In this document: piece after piece, positions 53,484 to 62,930 of the stretch
Position numbering within the stretch: position 1 is the stretch's first letter
Layout of the letters: each line of letters opens with the position of its first letter
Assembly: GCA_963754645.1 (NCBI GenBank)
Contig: CAVWGP010000012.1
Span: forward strand, 682,001-746,000
Direction: 5' to 3'
Length of the DNA stretch: 64,000 bases
Origin: CAVWGP01 sp963754645
Lineage (GTDB): Bacteria; Pseudomonadota; Alphaproteobacteria; Bin65
Translations under genes and position numbers: made by a program
Notes under the pieces: generated by a model
What the model was told of the DNA's origin: nothing
Database searches by the model: none
The model's input: only the letters and a program-made list of their open reading frames with translations

Positions 53484-53924
53484 CTACTTCACGACAAACG
53501 GCTTGACCACCGGATTGCCGCCGATGACGAGCGGTTTGTCTTCGTCGATCGAGGCCGCGCCGAATTCATAGACGCCCTTCTTGCCGGTGTCGCGATGCAA
53601 CATGGCGATGAGGGTCGAACCGCGCTTGACCGGCTTGCTCAGCCGCACCGCGATATTTTCGTTGACGCCTTTCTTCACCGGCGCGCTGCCGATCGAACCG
53701 GGCGCCACCGGCTTGCCGTCGTCGCCGGTCTCGTGAATGACGACGAACCCGTCCTCTTCGATCTCGACCTTGGCGATCCGAATGGCGCGGGCGCGCACCG
53801 GCTGGTCGGCGACCACGAGATCGGCCTTGGCCGCGCTCGCGAAGGGATTGAGCTTTTCCATCGTCTCGCAGGCGCCCAACGTGGCGGCGAGAATGGGAAG
53901 AAGAAAAATTGCGGAACTGCGCAT
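53484..53924 (-). CDS. Small lipoprotein with DUF7282-like beta domain
   Basis: 146 residues. The signal sequence IFLLPILAATLGAC ends in a lipobox cysteine, followed by ETMEKLNPF. The mature part has VVADQPVRARAIRIAKVEIEEDGFVVIHETGDDGKPVAPGSIG in overlapping strands, matching a recently named beta-sandwich family of envelope proteins of unknown role. The ATG at 53924 has GGAGA upstream; the longer frame to 54044 has no signal-peptide logic. Probably outer-membrane anchored. Confidence 0.72.
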   Translation of the reverse strand: MRSSAIFLLPILAATLGACETMEKLNPFASAAKADLVVADQPVRARAIRIAKVEIEEDGFVVIHETGDDGKPVAPGSIGSAPVKKGVNENIAVRLSKPVKRGSTLIAMLHRDTGKKGVYEFGAASIDEDKPLVIGGNPVVKPFVVK

Positions 53925-54068
53925 TGGGATTCTCCATGACAATGAAATCGAACAGCGAAGCATTCCGCGCGGAATCGGCGCGGGAGCGCAACTGCGCCGC
54001 ATTTCACATCCAAAGCGGTTAATTCTTTGCCAAGCCCGGGGCATTTTCCGGCGCTCGCGGCGGATGCT

Positions 54069-55865
54069 CTAGGCTGCTTGCCTGGCAGAATCCGGTTCGC
54101 CGACGGCGGGCGCGGCGGCGCCGGCCGGAAGGGGCAACTCAAGAATGAGCCAGGTGCCATGCTCGTTGCGCATTTCCAGCGTGCCATCGAGCTGATTGGC
54201 AAGCGCCTGCAGCAGCATGGCGCCGAAGCCGGTTTCACGGGCGCCGCTGTCGGCCCCCGCGTTGCCAACGCCGTTGTCGCCGACTTCCAGCCGAATCCAA
54301 CCCGGCCGCTCGGCGGCTTGCAGCCGGACCGTAACGGTGCCCGTCCGGTCGTTGGGAAAAGCGTGCTTGTAGGAATTGGTGAGCGCCTCATTCACGGCGA
54401 GGCAGAGCGGGATCGCGTGCTCGGCCGCCAGCATGAGCGGCATGAGATCCGAAGCCAGCCGGATGCGGCTGCGTGGCGCCGCGGAACTGTGAAGCTGGTG
54501 CGCGACCGACTCGATCAGGCGGGACGCGTCGACCAGCGCCGATGGCTCCTGCTCGTAGAGCTGGCGGTGCACGGAGCCGATCACCTGGATGCGGGTCTGG
54601 GCGCCGACCAAGTGGTCGCGGACCGCCGGATCCGCCGCGCAGCGGGCTTGGATCGAGAGCATGCTTGAAATCAACTGCAGGTTGTTTTTGATGCGATGAT
54701 GGATCTCGCGGATCAGAAGATCGCGCTCGACCAGCGCCACGCGCTGCTTCTCGTGCCGCTTCTCGGCGGCACCGGCCATGTCCAGGAACGCCCGGCCGAT
54801 CGCATCGAATTCGGGCGGCATGGCCCCCGGCGCCGCTATGTTGTTGCGGACGCCCGGCTGGTAGTTGCGGATCGCATCCTGCAACTGCTTGAGCGGCGTC
54901 AGCACGATTCGACGCGTTGCCACCGACAGGCCGATGAACGCTACCACGCACAACGCCGCCATGGCGAGTATCTCGTCGGCAAATCGGGCCGCCATGTGCG
55001 ACGTAGCCGTGATCGCAGGCTTTCCGAGCAGGAGATAGAGGCCGGATTCGCCGGCCAAGGGGACTGGAAAATACGAGTACCGCTCGCCGCCGGGCACGTC
55101 GTATTCGAATTTGCGCGGCGCGGTGGCAAGCCCGGCGGCGAGCGCCGCCCGCGGCGGCAGGAGCTCCGTTCCGCTGTCGCGGCTCGTCCACGCCCGGCCG
55201 CCGCGGTCGGCGAGCGCGAAGAACCAGCGCGGCTCGCTTCGCGCGACGTCGGGCAAGGCGGCGAGCCATTGCAACCGGACGCCGATGACGGCAATGTATG
55301 CGACATTGCCTTCGGCATCGACCTGCGGCAGCGCCATCGGCACCACCGGCTGCAGGGATACCCGGTCTTGCGACAGCACCTCGCCGACGACGAAACGACG
55401 CTTGGCCAGCGCTTCGCGAAAATAGTCGCGATCCGCGACCGAGATGCCGTGCATTTCAGGGCCCGCCGCGCAGACGATCGCGCCGCGCCGGTCGACGACG
55501 AAGAAGGAGGCATACTCCTCCCGGAAAACGTCGCGGAACAGCGCGATCGTCTTCGTACAATCGGCGCCCTGCAGCAACTTCTGATCCGAATTCGCGATCA
55601 GCCGCGCCATGACCCGCTCGGTCTCGGCGACGAATTGGATATGGCTCGATGCCGCCCAATTGGCGATGTGCCACGTCTTCGATTCGCGCTCGGCCACCAT
55701 CGATCGGAACTCGTAGTAGGTCGCGACGATTTGCGCCGCGAAAACGGGAACGAGCCCGAACGCCACCAAAATTATCATGCGGCCGCGCACCGATAGCGTG
55801 GCGAAGCGTTGCCGCGCGCGCTGCAGGAGCGCCGCAGGGTGCCATGCTCCACCGGCCGCCCTCAT
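54069..55865 (-). CDS. Sensor histidine kinase, HisKA_2 type with extracytoplasmic sensor domain
   Basis: 598 residues. A first membrane segment (MIILVAFGLVPVFAAQIVATYY) is followed by a periplasmic domain of about 260 residues of Cache type (YASFFVVDRRGAIVCAAGP, GISVADRDYFREALA), then a second segment (AALCVVAFIGLSVA). HAMP-like sequence leads to the HisKA_2 motif REIHHRIKNNLQLISSML, and the ATPase has LAVNEALTNSYKHAF and LEVGDNGVGNAG. This kinase class partners PhyR proteins. It overlaps the PhyR-like gene (ATGA), so it is its probable cognate kinase. Confidence 0.88.
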   Translation of the reverse strand: MRAAGGAWHPAALLQRARQRFATLSVRGRMIILVAFGLVPVFAAQIVATYYEFRSMVAERESKTWHIANWAASSHIQFVAETERVMARLIANSDQKLLQGADCTKTIALFRDVFREEYASFFVVDRRGAIVCAAGPEMHGISVADRDYFREALAKRRFVVGEVLSQDRVSLQPVVPMALPQVDAEGNVAYIAVIGVRLQWLAALPDVARSEPRWFFALADRGGRAWTSRDSGTELLPPRAALAAGLATAPRKFEYDVPGGERYSYFPVPLAGESGLYLLLGKPAITATSHMAARFADEILAMAALCVVAFIGLSVATRRIVLTPLKQLQDAIRNYQPGVRNNIAAPGAMPPEFDAIGRAFLDMAGAAEKRHEKQRVALVERDLLIREIHHRIKNNLQLISSMLSIQARCAADPAVRDHLVGAQTRIQVIGSVHRQLYEQEPSALVDASRLIESVAHQLHSSAAPRSRIRLASDLMPLMLAAEHAIPLCLAVNEALTNSYKHAFPNDRTGTVTVRLQAAERPGWIRLEVGDNGVGNAGADSGARETGFGAMLLQALANQLDGTLEMRNEHGTWLILELPLPAGAAAPAVGEPDSARQAA

Positions 55866-56665
55866 GCGGCGGCGGCCGCATTCTTGCGATGCGCGATCAA
55901 GGTTTGGGTTAGCGCGGCGCGGATCATGTCGCTGTCGTATGGTTTCGAGATGACGTAGGTCGGCTCCCAATCCGCGCCGGTCATGAGCCGTTCCGGATAG
56001 GCGGCGACGAATATCACCGGGATGTCGGCGTTGCGCGTGATACGCTGCACCGCCGCGATGCCGCTACCGCCGTCCTTGAGCTTGATGTCGGCGAGGATGA
56101 TCTCGGGATGCGATTTGGCCGCGCTTTCCACCGCCTCGGCCTCGCGCGAGGCGATTGCCACAACTTTATGCCCCGCTTCCTCGATCACGAAGGCGAGGTC
56201 CATCGCGACGACCGAATCGTCCTCGATGATCATGACGTTGGCCGGAACGCAATTGGCAAGCACCGCGCGCGCCTCGGTCAAGTGCCACTCAGCCGTCGTC
56301 TCGGAAATATCGAGAATTTCGCCGATTTCGGCTGGCGTCAATTTCTCGACGTCCGCGAGCAAGAGCGCTTGTCGACGGATCAATGGCAAGTGCATGACGG
56401 CGGCCGGCGCATTGCCATCGCTCGTCTCGTCAACGCCGGAACCGGACAATTGACCGTGGCGTTCCGCGTCGGCGACGATGCGCGAAAAATCGCGGAATAG
56501 CGAGATCTTCGCCCGCTGCTCCGACGTCGCGGCCTTGGCTCTTGTAATCGGCCTTGCCAATGCCTGCAGCACCAGGCGCGCCGCTTCATCGCGGTCGCCG
56601 ACCAGCATGCGGGCGTGGCGCATCAGGTCCGCGAGATGGAAATTGTCAGTGGGGCGGTCGGACAT
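55862..56665 (-). CDS. phyR: PhyR-family response regulator (sigma-like domain + receiver)
   Basis: 267 residues. The N-terminal two-thirds resemble ECF sigma factor regions 2 and 4 without DNA-binding function (RQALLLADVEKLTPAEIGEILDISETTAEWHLTEARA). The C-terminal receiver has VMIIEDDS, the phospho-Asp in ILADIKLKDGG and ISKPYD. PhyR, once phosphorylated, sequesters NepR to free the sigma factor EcfG in the alphaproteobacterial general stress response. Neither nepR nor ecfG is next to it; the downstream kinase is. Confidence 0.88.
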   Translation of the reverse strand: MSDRPTDNFHLADLMRHARMLVGDRDEAARLVLQALARPITRAKAATSEQRAKISLFRDFSRIVADAERHGQLSGSGVDETSDGNAPAAVMHLPLIRRQALLLADVEKLTPAEIGEILDISETTAEWHLTEARAVLANCVPANVMIIEDDSVVAMDLAFVIEEAGHKVVAIASREAEAVESAAKSHPEIILADIKLKDGGSGIAAVQRITRNADIPVIFVAAYPERLMTGADWEPTYVISKPYDSDMIRAALTQTLIAHRKNAAAAA

Positions 56666-56880
56666 TCGCGGGTATCGGTTTTGCCGGCGGATCCAGGTAC
56701 GTCATAAGGCACGGCGCAGTGCGGCGTTACTCTGACCACAACACGTTATCGAATGCCTAAGCATGATTTTTTCATACAGCACACCGGTCGCGCCACCGGC
56801 TTTACTGCGCTCATTTCCTCCCAATGCGGACTTAGCGCAGCACCCGCGGGCTGGGCAACGCCGCCAGGCAAACACGGCTT

Positions 56881-56905
56881 CGGGGCGGGTCTGGAACCCG
56901 CCCCG
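56881..56905. repeat. Hairpin CGGGGCGGGT / ACCCGCCCCG
   Basis: Perfect 10-base arms and a 5-base loop, upstream of the 3' end of the hendecad paralogue. It resembles one arm pair of the GGGGCGGGTCT family at 17191. Confidence 0.6.
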
Positions 56906-56939
56906 ATTCATGCGCCGCGCGCGACAATTGTTCGGCCGG

Positions 56940-57451
56940 CTATGACACCTTCCTGACAACCTTGACTGTCCCGCGCGCAATCGCATCCGCAACCGGGCGC
57001 ACGATCTTGCGGAATGTTTTCGCCGCGCTCATCAACTTGTTCTTGATGCCGCCCGTGACTTTCGAAATGCCCTTATATCCGGCATCCTGCGCCTTGTTGA
57101 CGATCTTCTTGGCGACGGACTTGACGCCGGCGCCCATCCGCTTGACGTTCGACGCCACCGACTTGGCGGCGCTTCCGACCTTCTTGGCCGCGCTCTTGAT
57201 GCTTCCCCACAGGCCGGCCTTGGCGACATGCGCCTCGGAATTGTCGGCGCGGGTTGCGTCGAAGTCGGCCATGAAGCCGTTATCGTTCAAGCGGAGATCG
57301 GTCGCGACGATTGATTGGGTGGCCCGGCTGTCGCCGAGAAACTGGGTCTGAGTCGAGGCGCTGGATCGTTCGGAACGGCGCTGTTGGCCGACGACGCGAC
57401 CGCCATCGAAACGATGGCGGCGGCGATCAAGAGTAGCGGGGACTTGGGCAT
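56940..57451 (-). pseudogene. Frameshifted paralogue of the hendecad-repeat exported protein
   Basis: The start at 57451 reads MPKSPLLLIAAAIVSMAVASSANSA, a signal peptide, then runs out of frame. Another frame continues as QTQFLGDSRATQSIVATDLRLND and SEAHVAKAG, which aligns with the pro-region of the 45947-46792 protein (SIAKAG, DIRIAG). From IKSAAKKVGSA the chain divides into 11-residue units (AKSVASNVKRM, GAGVKSVAKKI, LMSAAKTFRKI) to VRKVS at 56940. One base is missing (or two are extra) near 57370. The mature part is about 90 residues with many Lys/Arg and few acidic residues. Either a decayed copy or a sequence error in a real gene. Confidence 0.65.
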
Positions 57452-57595
57452 GGTTGGGTTCCTTCGGTTTGGGTTGGGTTCGATGCGGCGGCGGTGTGGG
57501 TCACCGTTGCGCGCAATTTACGCGAAGGCCGTGTGGCGCGCAGTGACGGCCGCACGCCGCGCCGTCACAGCGCGCTGTCACAGGCGAAGGCCGGA

Positions 57596-58051
57596 TCAGG
57601 CGGCGGGCCGCTTCTCGATCATCGATGCGATGTCGAGGACGAGCACGGGCTCGCCGGCCTGGTTGAGGACTTCGTGGCGGAGATCGACGAAGCCGAAGCC
57701 GGCGCGGCGCGGATGCGGGCGCTTGGCCTGGACCGTCATGCGCAAGCGCAGCACGTCGCCAGGCCGCACCGGGCGGATGAGGCGCATTTCGCTGACGCGC
57801 GCGCCGGCGGCGGACGGCCAATCCTGCGTCAATTCGTAAAACAATCGCGCCCATGCGGCGAAGGTGTGCGCGCCGGAGGCCGACAAGCCGTTGAAAAACG
57901 TCGCCGCCCCCGCCGCTTCGTCGAGATGATAGGGCCGCGGATCGAACTCGGCGGCGAAGCGCTTGATCGACTCCGCGGTAAAGGCAAAGGCCCCACCCTC
58001 GCGCGCCGTGCCGGCCTCGATGTCGTCCCAATAGATTTTGGCTTGGTTCAT
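57596..58051 (-). CDS. MaoC-family dehydratase
   Basis: 151 residues with a hotdog fold: FAAEFDPRPYHLDEAAG carries the hydratase D-x4-H motif, and GLSASGAHTFAAWARL follows. VLRLRMTVQAKRPHPRRAGFGFVDLRHEVLNQ ends the fold. It hydrates enoyl-CoA (R-specific) or a related acid. It lies near an enoyl-CoA hydratase on the opposite strand. Confidence 0.87.
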   Translation of the reverse strand: MNQAKIYWDDIEAGTAREGGAFAFTAESIKRFAAEFDPRPYHLDEAAGAATFFNGLSASGAHTFAAWARLFYELTQDWPSAAGARVSEMRLIRPVRPGDVLRLRMTVQAKRPHPRRAGFGFVDLRHEVLNQAGEPVLVLDIASMIEKRPAA

Positions 58052-58104
58052 GCGTTGCCCAGTTGGGATGTTCAGCCTCGGAGGCGCGGAGGTCCGGCGC
58101 TCGG

Positions 58105-58389
58105 TCACGCCCGATCGAGAAACGGCGCGACGATTTCGCGCGTGTCCTTGCTCGAAACCACCGGCACGATTTCGAAGGTCGCGCCCGTGCCGCGCCAGCC
58201 GAGCACCCATTGCTGGAGCAGTCGCGCGTCGTCGCATTCCATCAGCTGGAAGCAGCGGGCGAAATTCGGCTCGATCCAGCTGTCGATGTATTTCAGCCCT
58301 TCGGGGAGACTTCGGCCCCGGTCGCGCACGCGCTTGTAGATCGGCAGCATATCGTCGTCGCGGAAACGCTCGATGATCATGAACAGCAT
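58105..58389 (-). CDS. DUF3303-family small protein
   Basis: 94 residues: MLFMIIERFRDDDMLPIYKRVRDRGR, then GLKYIDSWIEPNFARCFQLMECDD and WVLGWRGTGATFEIVPVV. This matches the DUF3303 ferredoxin-like dimeric barrel pattern. Function unknown. It is 53 bases upstream of the MaoC gene on the same strand. Confidence 0.8.
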   Translation of the reverse strand: MLFMIIERFRDDDMLPIYKRVRDRGRSLPEGLKYIDSWIEPNFARCFQLMECDDARLLQQWVLGWRGTGATFEIVPVVSSKDTREIVAPFLDRA

Positions 58390-58501
58390 GGCGAGGACGC
58401 CTCGTTGTCGCGGCACAATCGGTTGCGGCGCAAATCCTTGCCGGAAGCGGCGCTGTCTCTATTATGCGGCGCGCCGCCAACAATCAACCGCCAGCGAGAC
58501 C

Positions 58502-59293
58502 ATGACCGTCGCATTCAAATCGCCCTATATCGAAGTCACCCAGGAAGGCAAGATCGCCGTCCTCACGCTCAACCGCCCGGAGAAGCGCAATGCCGTGTGC
58601 GACGCGCTGATCGAAGACGTGCACCGATTTGCGGCGGCGGTCGATCCCGAAAAAATTTCGGCCATCGTGCTGCGCGGCGCCGGGCCGCATTTTTGCGCCG
58701 GGCTCGATCTCGCCGAGCACAAGGACCGGCCGATTTTTCCCGCCGTGCTGCATTCCGATTTCTGGCACCGCACGCTCGAAATGCTCGAATTCGGCCGCGT
58801 GCCGGTGGTGGCCGCGCTGCACGGCGCCGTGATCGGCGGCGGGCTCGAGATTGCGACCTCGGCCCATGTCCGCGTTTCCGAGGAGAGCACGTTTTACCAA
58901 TTGCCCGAAGGGCGGCGCGGCATCTATGTCGGCGGCGGCGCCTCGGTGCGCGTCCAGCGCATCATCGGCGCCGACCGCATGCGCGAGATGATGCTCACCG
59001 GCCGGCGCTACGATGCCGCCGACGGCCTGCGCCTCGGCCTCGCCCACTACGTCGTGCCCAACGGCACCGGCTTCGCCAAGGCGCTGGAACTCGCCCAGGA
59101 CATCGCCGGCAACGCGCCGATCAGCAATTACATGATGCTGCATGCCCTGATGCGAATTGCCGACATGGACCGGTCGTCGGGTTTTTGGACGGAGGCCATT
59201 GCGGCGGCGGTGTCGTCGTCGAACGAGGACGCGCGCAAGGGGATCGAGGCGTTTCTGAAGAAGAAGGATGTTCGCTTCGACAAGAAGGATTAG
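58502..59293 (+). CDS. Enoyl-CoA hydratase/isomerase (crotonase family)
   Basis: 263 residues. The oxyanion-hole elements are visible: FCAGLDLAEHK and ALHGAVIGGGLEIATSAHVRV. A Glu typical of hydratases lies in FYQLPEGRRGIYVGGGAS. ADRMREMMLTGRRYDAADGLRLGLAHYVVP completes the core. It acts in beta-oxidation or a related CoA pathway. Its last codons overlap the convergent small membrane protein gene by 4 bases. Confidence 0.9.
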   Translation: MTVAFKSPYIEVTQEGKIAVLTLNRPEKRNAVCDALIEDVHRFAAAVDPEKISAIVLRGAGPHFCAGLDLAEHKDRPIFPAVLHSDFWHRTLEMLEFGRVPVVAALHGAVIGGGLEIATSAHVRVSEESTFYQLPEGRRGIYVGGGASVRVQRIIGADRMREMMLTGRRYDAADGLRLGLAHYVVPNGTGFAKALELAQDIAGNAPISNYMMLHALMRIADMDRSSGFWTEAIAAAVSSSNEDARKGIEAFLKKKDVRFDKKD

Positions 59294-59514
59294 AGCGGGC
59301 AATCGGCCCGCGCGCAGCGCGCCGCGCCGCTTTCGGGAATGTATGTTCCGCAGATTTTGCAGGCGACGGTCTTGATGGCCGCGATCGGCTTTTTCGCCGC
59401 CGCAGCTTCCGCGATTTCGCGCTGGCGCGCCATGCGCTTGTAGACGACGAAGCCCGCCCAGGCGGCGGCGCCGATCGCGAGCAGCAGCAGGATTTTTCCG
59501 AACGACAGACCCAT
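59290..59514 (-). CDS. Small membrane protein with C-terminal zinc-ribbon-like cysteines (PP0621-like)
   Basis: 74 residues. One membrane segment (ILLLLAIGAAAWAGFVVYKR) is followed by a basic linker and VACKICGTYIPESGAARCARADCPL, four cysteines spaced as a zinc ribbon. The arrangement resembles the PP0621 family of unknown function. It lies just downstream of the S49 peptidase gene on the same strand (4-base gap). Confidence 0.75.
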   Translation of the reverse strand: MGLSFGKILLLLAIGAAAWAGFVVYKRMARQREIAEAAAAKKPIAAIKTVACKICGTYIPESGAARCARADCPL

Positions 59515-59518
59515 CGGC

Positions 59519-60337
59519 TCAGAGCCCGAAGCGCGCCCAGACGGCGCGCTCCTCGGCGGCGGCAAACAGACCTTCCGCGAAATCCGCGCCGAGCAGCGGC
59601 GCCGCGACGCCGAGCCGGCGCCGCAGCCAGCCGACCGATTCGCCGACCGGCAGCAAGCGAATTTTCTCGCCGAAGCGGTCCATCAGCACGCTGCGCAAAT
59701 CGCCAAGCCCGTCGACCAGGCCGAGTTCAAGCGCGCGCCGCCCGGTCCAATAATCCCCGTTGAACAGCGTGTCCTCCGCCGCTTTCAGGCGCCGGCCGCG
59801 GCGGCTGCGCACGAGGGCCTTGAAGGTCTCATGCACCTCGGCCTGGATGCCCTTGATGCGCTTCACGTCTTCCGGGTCCTCGGGCAGGAACGGATCGAGC
59901 GTCGATTTGCGCTCGCCCGATGTGTGCACGCGGCGCTCGACGCCGAAGCGGCCGAGCAGCTCGGAAAATCCGAAGCTTGCGCTGATGACGCCGATCGAGC
60001 CGACGATGGAATTCTCGTCGGCATAGATTTCGTCGCCGGCGCAGGCCAGCCAATAGCCGCCCGAAGCCGCGACATCCTCGACAAAGGCGATGACCGGCAG
60101 GTCGCGCTTTTGCGCGAGGCGCCGGATGCGCTTGACGATGAGCGCCGATTGCACCGGCGAGCCGCCCGGCGAATTGATCGCCAGCGCCACCGCCTTCAAG
60201 CCCTTGGGCCGAAAGGCGCGCTCGATCATGCCGGCCAGGCCGCGCGCCGTGAGCCCGCGCCGCAGCGGCCCAGCCTGGCCGATGACGCCGGACAGGCGGA
60301 GAACGGTGACGACGGGCGGCGAGCGGAACGGAAACAT
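59519..60337 (-). CDS. S49-family peptidase (SppA/SohB-like)
   Basis: 272 residues. VLRLSGVIG starts the ClpP-like fold; AINSPGGSPVQS is the first turn; the nucleophile Ser is in VEDVAASGGYWLACAGDEI; SIGVISASFGF follows; the general-base Lys is in SGERKSTLDPF. No signal peptide is seen from 60337, so it is probably anchored through a partner or cytoplasmic. It may degrade signal peptides or membrane fragments. Confidence 0.88.
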   Translation of the reverse strand: MFPFRSPPVVTVLRLSGVIGQAGPLRRGLTARGLAGMIERAFRPKGLKAVALAINSPGGSPVQSALIVKRIRRLAQKRDLPVIAFVEDVAASGGYWLACAGDEIYADENSIVGSIGVISASFGFSELLGRFGVERRVHTSGERKSTLDPFLPEDPEDVKRIKGIQAEVHETFKALVRSRRGRRLKAAEDTLFNGDYWTGRRALELGLVDGLGDLRSVLMDRFGEKIRLLPVGESVGWLRRRLGVAAPLLGADFAEGLFAAAEERAVWARFGL

Positions 60338-60520
60338 TGTCGATGAAGGCCGAATTCGTTGCGCCCAGACAATAGGTTGCGCCGCAAAATTCGCCAAGCG
60401 CGAATGCGGCGGGTGGCGGCAATCGCGGGGCGCGGATCGGGTGTATGGGATATTTCTTCTTTTTACCCTTGACTTTGGTTTTTTTCCACTATTTTCCCAT
60501 CAGCACCGCGGAAAATCGAC

Positions 60521-62764
60521 ATGTTGCGATTGAACAGGGGAGCCGAAATCGGTCAGCCGAACGACGACAAGGACGTTGCCGACTTGTCCGACTGGCTCGA
60601 GAAAATCGGCGAATTCGAACGCCCGGATTTCGCCCAAGCGAACCGCTGACGACGCTATCCCAGGACATGGTCGATAGCGTGAAACGGGTCCAGCAGAAAG
60701 CGAATATCGATGTCGATGGCTATGCATTGCCCGGCGGTCCCACCGAACATGCAATCAACAACATTTTTCTCGCCAAGCCGCGCGGCGCCTCGCTCTATGC
60801 CGATCCGTCGGCGCAGGTCGCGAAGCCGGTCGGCGACGGCTTCGACAACGATTTCGCCGACGTTAAGCGGGTACGCCGCGTGCTCGGCGCAACCGGATAT
60901 TTGCCCGAACATCCGACCGACGATCCGTCGGGGTTTTTCGATCGAGATGTCTTGGAGGCGTTGACAAAATACCAGAGCGATCGCCGGCTTCGCGGCAATG
61001 GCCGGGTTCATCCCCGCGACGAAACGGAAGCCACCCTCGCCGCCGACGCGGCAGCCATGCTTGAACGCAACCGCGACGAGTTCCAGGCCTATTTCGACCG
61101 CGCCGCCGAGGCGGGCGATCCGAAGGCGGCCCGAACCAAGAGCCAGCGCTCGATGCAGGATCGCGGCAATGACGATGAACCTCGCCAAACCCAATCGCGC
61201 CAGCGAGCGGAGACCGGCACCAGCGACTTTGAATTGGCTCGCTTGGGATTGCTCCCTGAGGACCCGCGAAAAGAACAAAACATGAATATGCTCAACCAGC
61301 GCGGAGAAGCGTTGGAGCAGACCGAGCCATTCGCGCAGCCGGCCCAGCACTTCAACTTGCGAACCAATGACGGCGGGTTGCCGGGCCGCGCGTCAACGAG
61401 CGCCCCGGCGAAATCGGCGCCTGACAAGTCCCTCAATTCCGAGAGACCGGCTGAAAACGGCGATGAGGCCACACGAAAGGTCGACGACCTGATTGCCCAT
61501 CATCGCCGCGCGCTCGCGGATCAACTGACGCGCGACGGCCACTATCGGCAGGATTACTCGCCATTGATCGGCGACATCATCGAAACGGCGAAGCGCGCTC
61601 GCGAGGAATCGGCCGCAGGAGCGGGATCGCGCGCTGGCCGAAATCAATCGCCGCATCGATCGCGAAGTAGGCGCCAATAGCGAAGCGGCGTCGCGCATGC
61701 GCAATGGCGCGCGCAGCGCTTTCATGGACCACGACCCGGACGGTGTCGGCACCAGAGTCTCTTTTCTTCCACGGCGCCCTCGGCAAGACGCCGATCGGCG
61801 AGGCGTTCGGCGAACTGCGCCTCCGCAATGCGCCAAAGTTCAAATCGCCGCGCGATGCGCTTAAGCCCGAGGATACGGCTTCTGCCGGCGTTGACATCCG
61901 CGATCCGAGATCGCGACGGCCGCAGCCGCCTTCCATCGCCATTGCAGCCTTACCGCCCAACGGTCGTCCGCGGGCTTATTTCCCGCATGTACCGCATCGG
62001 CGCGCGCGGCGAAGACGGCGCGCTCAGCTTCTCGGATGCCGACTACGGCAAGTTCCTGGCCGACGCGAAAGCGCATATCGCGGAGAAGCACTTCCCCGCT
62101 TTTCGAGCTCACGGCACGCGCCGTGCGCGACGGCCTCATCCCATGGCAGGTCGCCGCTGAACGGCTCACGAAATATTTCGCGCCGCGCGGCGCCGGCGAC
62201 GCTGTCACGGACGCGCTGCTCGACCTCGCTCCCATCGTTGGCCAAGTCAAGGCCGCCGGCGCGGTCTATGCGCTCCTCGAATCCGCGCGCGACGCTGCTG
62301 CGCTCGGCGACCAAGACACGGCCAAGAACTTCGCTGACCAAGCTGCGCTCGCCGCCGCCGGCCTTATTCCCTTCGCTGGCTTCGGCGCAGTGGCCAAGGC
62401 GGGTGCGAGGAACTTCGCACGGGCCATCGAGCAATATCACTTACATCATGTCGCGCCGCGCTACTTGGCCGGCCACGGCGAACTACCCACAGTCCGGATC
62501 CTCGCAGAGCATCATCGCGAGCTGCATCGTCTGATGCAGCAATTCATGCGCAACGAAAAGAATGAAAAAGGGCAGCACATGGCATGGTCGGCGTTCAATT
62601 GGGGGCCGATTATTCGAGGAAACTTCAAAGCGGAAGAACGAATAGCAGCGCTCAACAGGTTCCACCGATCGATCGAGAGCGACCCGAGATTCAAGAAAAC
62701 GGTCGAGGTCTGGCGAAATATCTTCCCTGAACTGCGGGGGGAGAGGAGGCGCATTGTGAGATAA
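60521..62764 (+). pseudogene. Polymorphic-toxin-like gene with PG-binding N-terminus and HH-nuclease-like C-terminus, several frameshifts
   Basis: Pieces in successive frames form one protein of about 745 residues. They are MLRLNRGAEIGQPNDD (60521), the peptidoglycan-binding-like VKRVQQKANIDVDGYALPGG and VKRVRRVLGATGYLPEHPTD (to about 61615), ERDRALAEINRRIDREVG (61619-), SLFFHGALGKTPIGEAFGEL (61750-), MYRIGARGEDGALSFSD (61990-), and FELTARAVRDGLIPWQ to the end. The C-terminus reads YHLHHVAPRYLAGHG then HHRELHRLMQQF, reminiscent of AHH/LHH-type HNH nucleases of polymorphic toxins. At least five indels lie near 60632, 61618, 61748, about 61975 and 62098. Such density implies a decayed gene or poor local sequence. 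Confidence 0.55.
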
Positions 62765-62773
62765 TTGACAACG

Positions 62774-62930
62774 ATGGTATTCTCGCTCGGCGAAAAGCGC
62801 CGAAATCGACTTCGGAGAGATAGAAGATGCATTGGGCGTGTGGTTGTTCCTTGACGATCTGCAAATCACCCGGCCATCCGTTCCGTCGAGCATCGAATTT
62901 TCGGCCTTGATCGCGGCAGGAGATCGATAA
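62774..62930 (+). other. Short broken coding segment between toxin and immunity gene
   Basis: One frame starts MVFSLGEK; after a shift in the AAAA run the text continues SAEIDFGEIEDALGVWLF and LIAAGDR, stopping at TAA that overlaps the ATG of the next gene (TAATG). The composition is protein-like, suggesting a small frameshifted gene of about 50 codons coupled to the immunity gene. Unrecognised. Confidence 0.35.

Noticed and set aside
60445..60520. Upstream ATG giving a hydrophobic N-terminus to the toxin-like gene
   Set aside because: The residues encoded before about 60630 in that frame (ENRHVAIEQGSRNRSAERR) look out-of-frame, while the frame starting at 60521 reads as normal hydrophilic protein.
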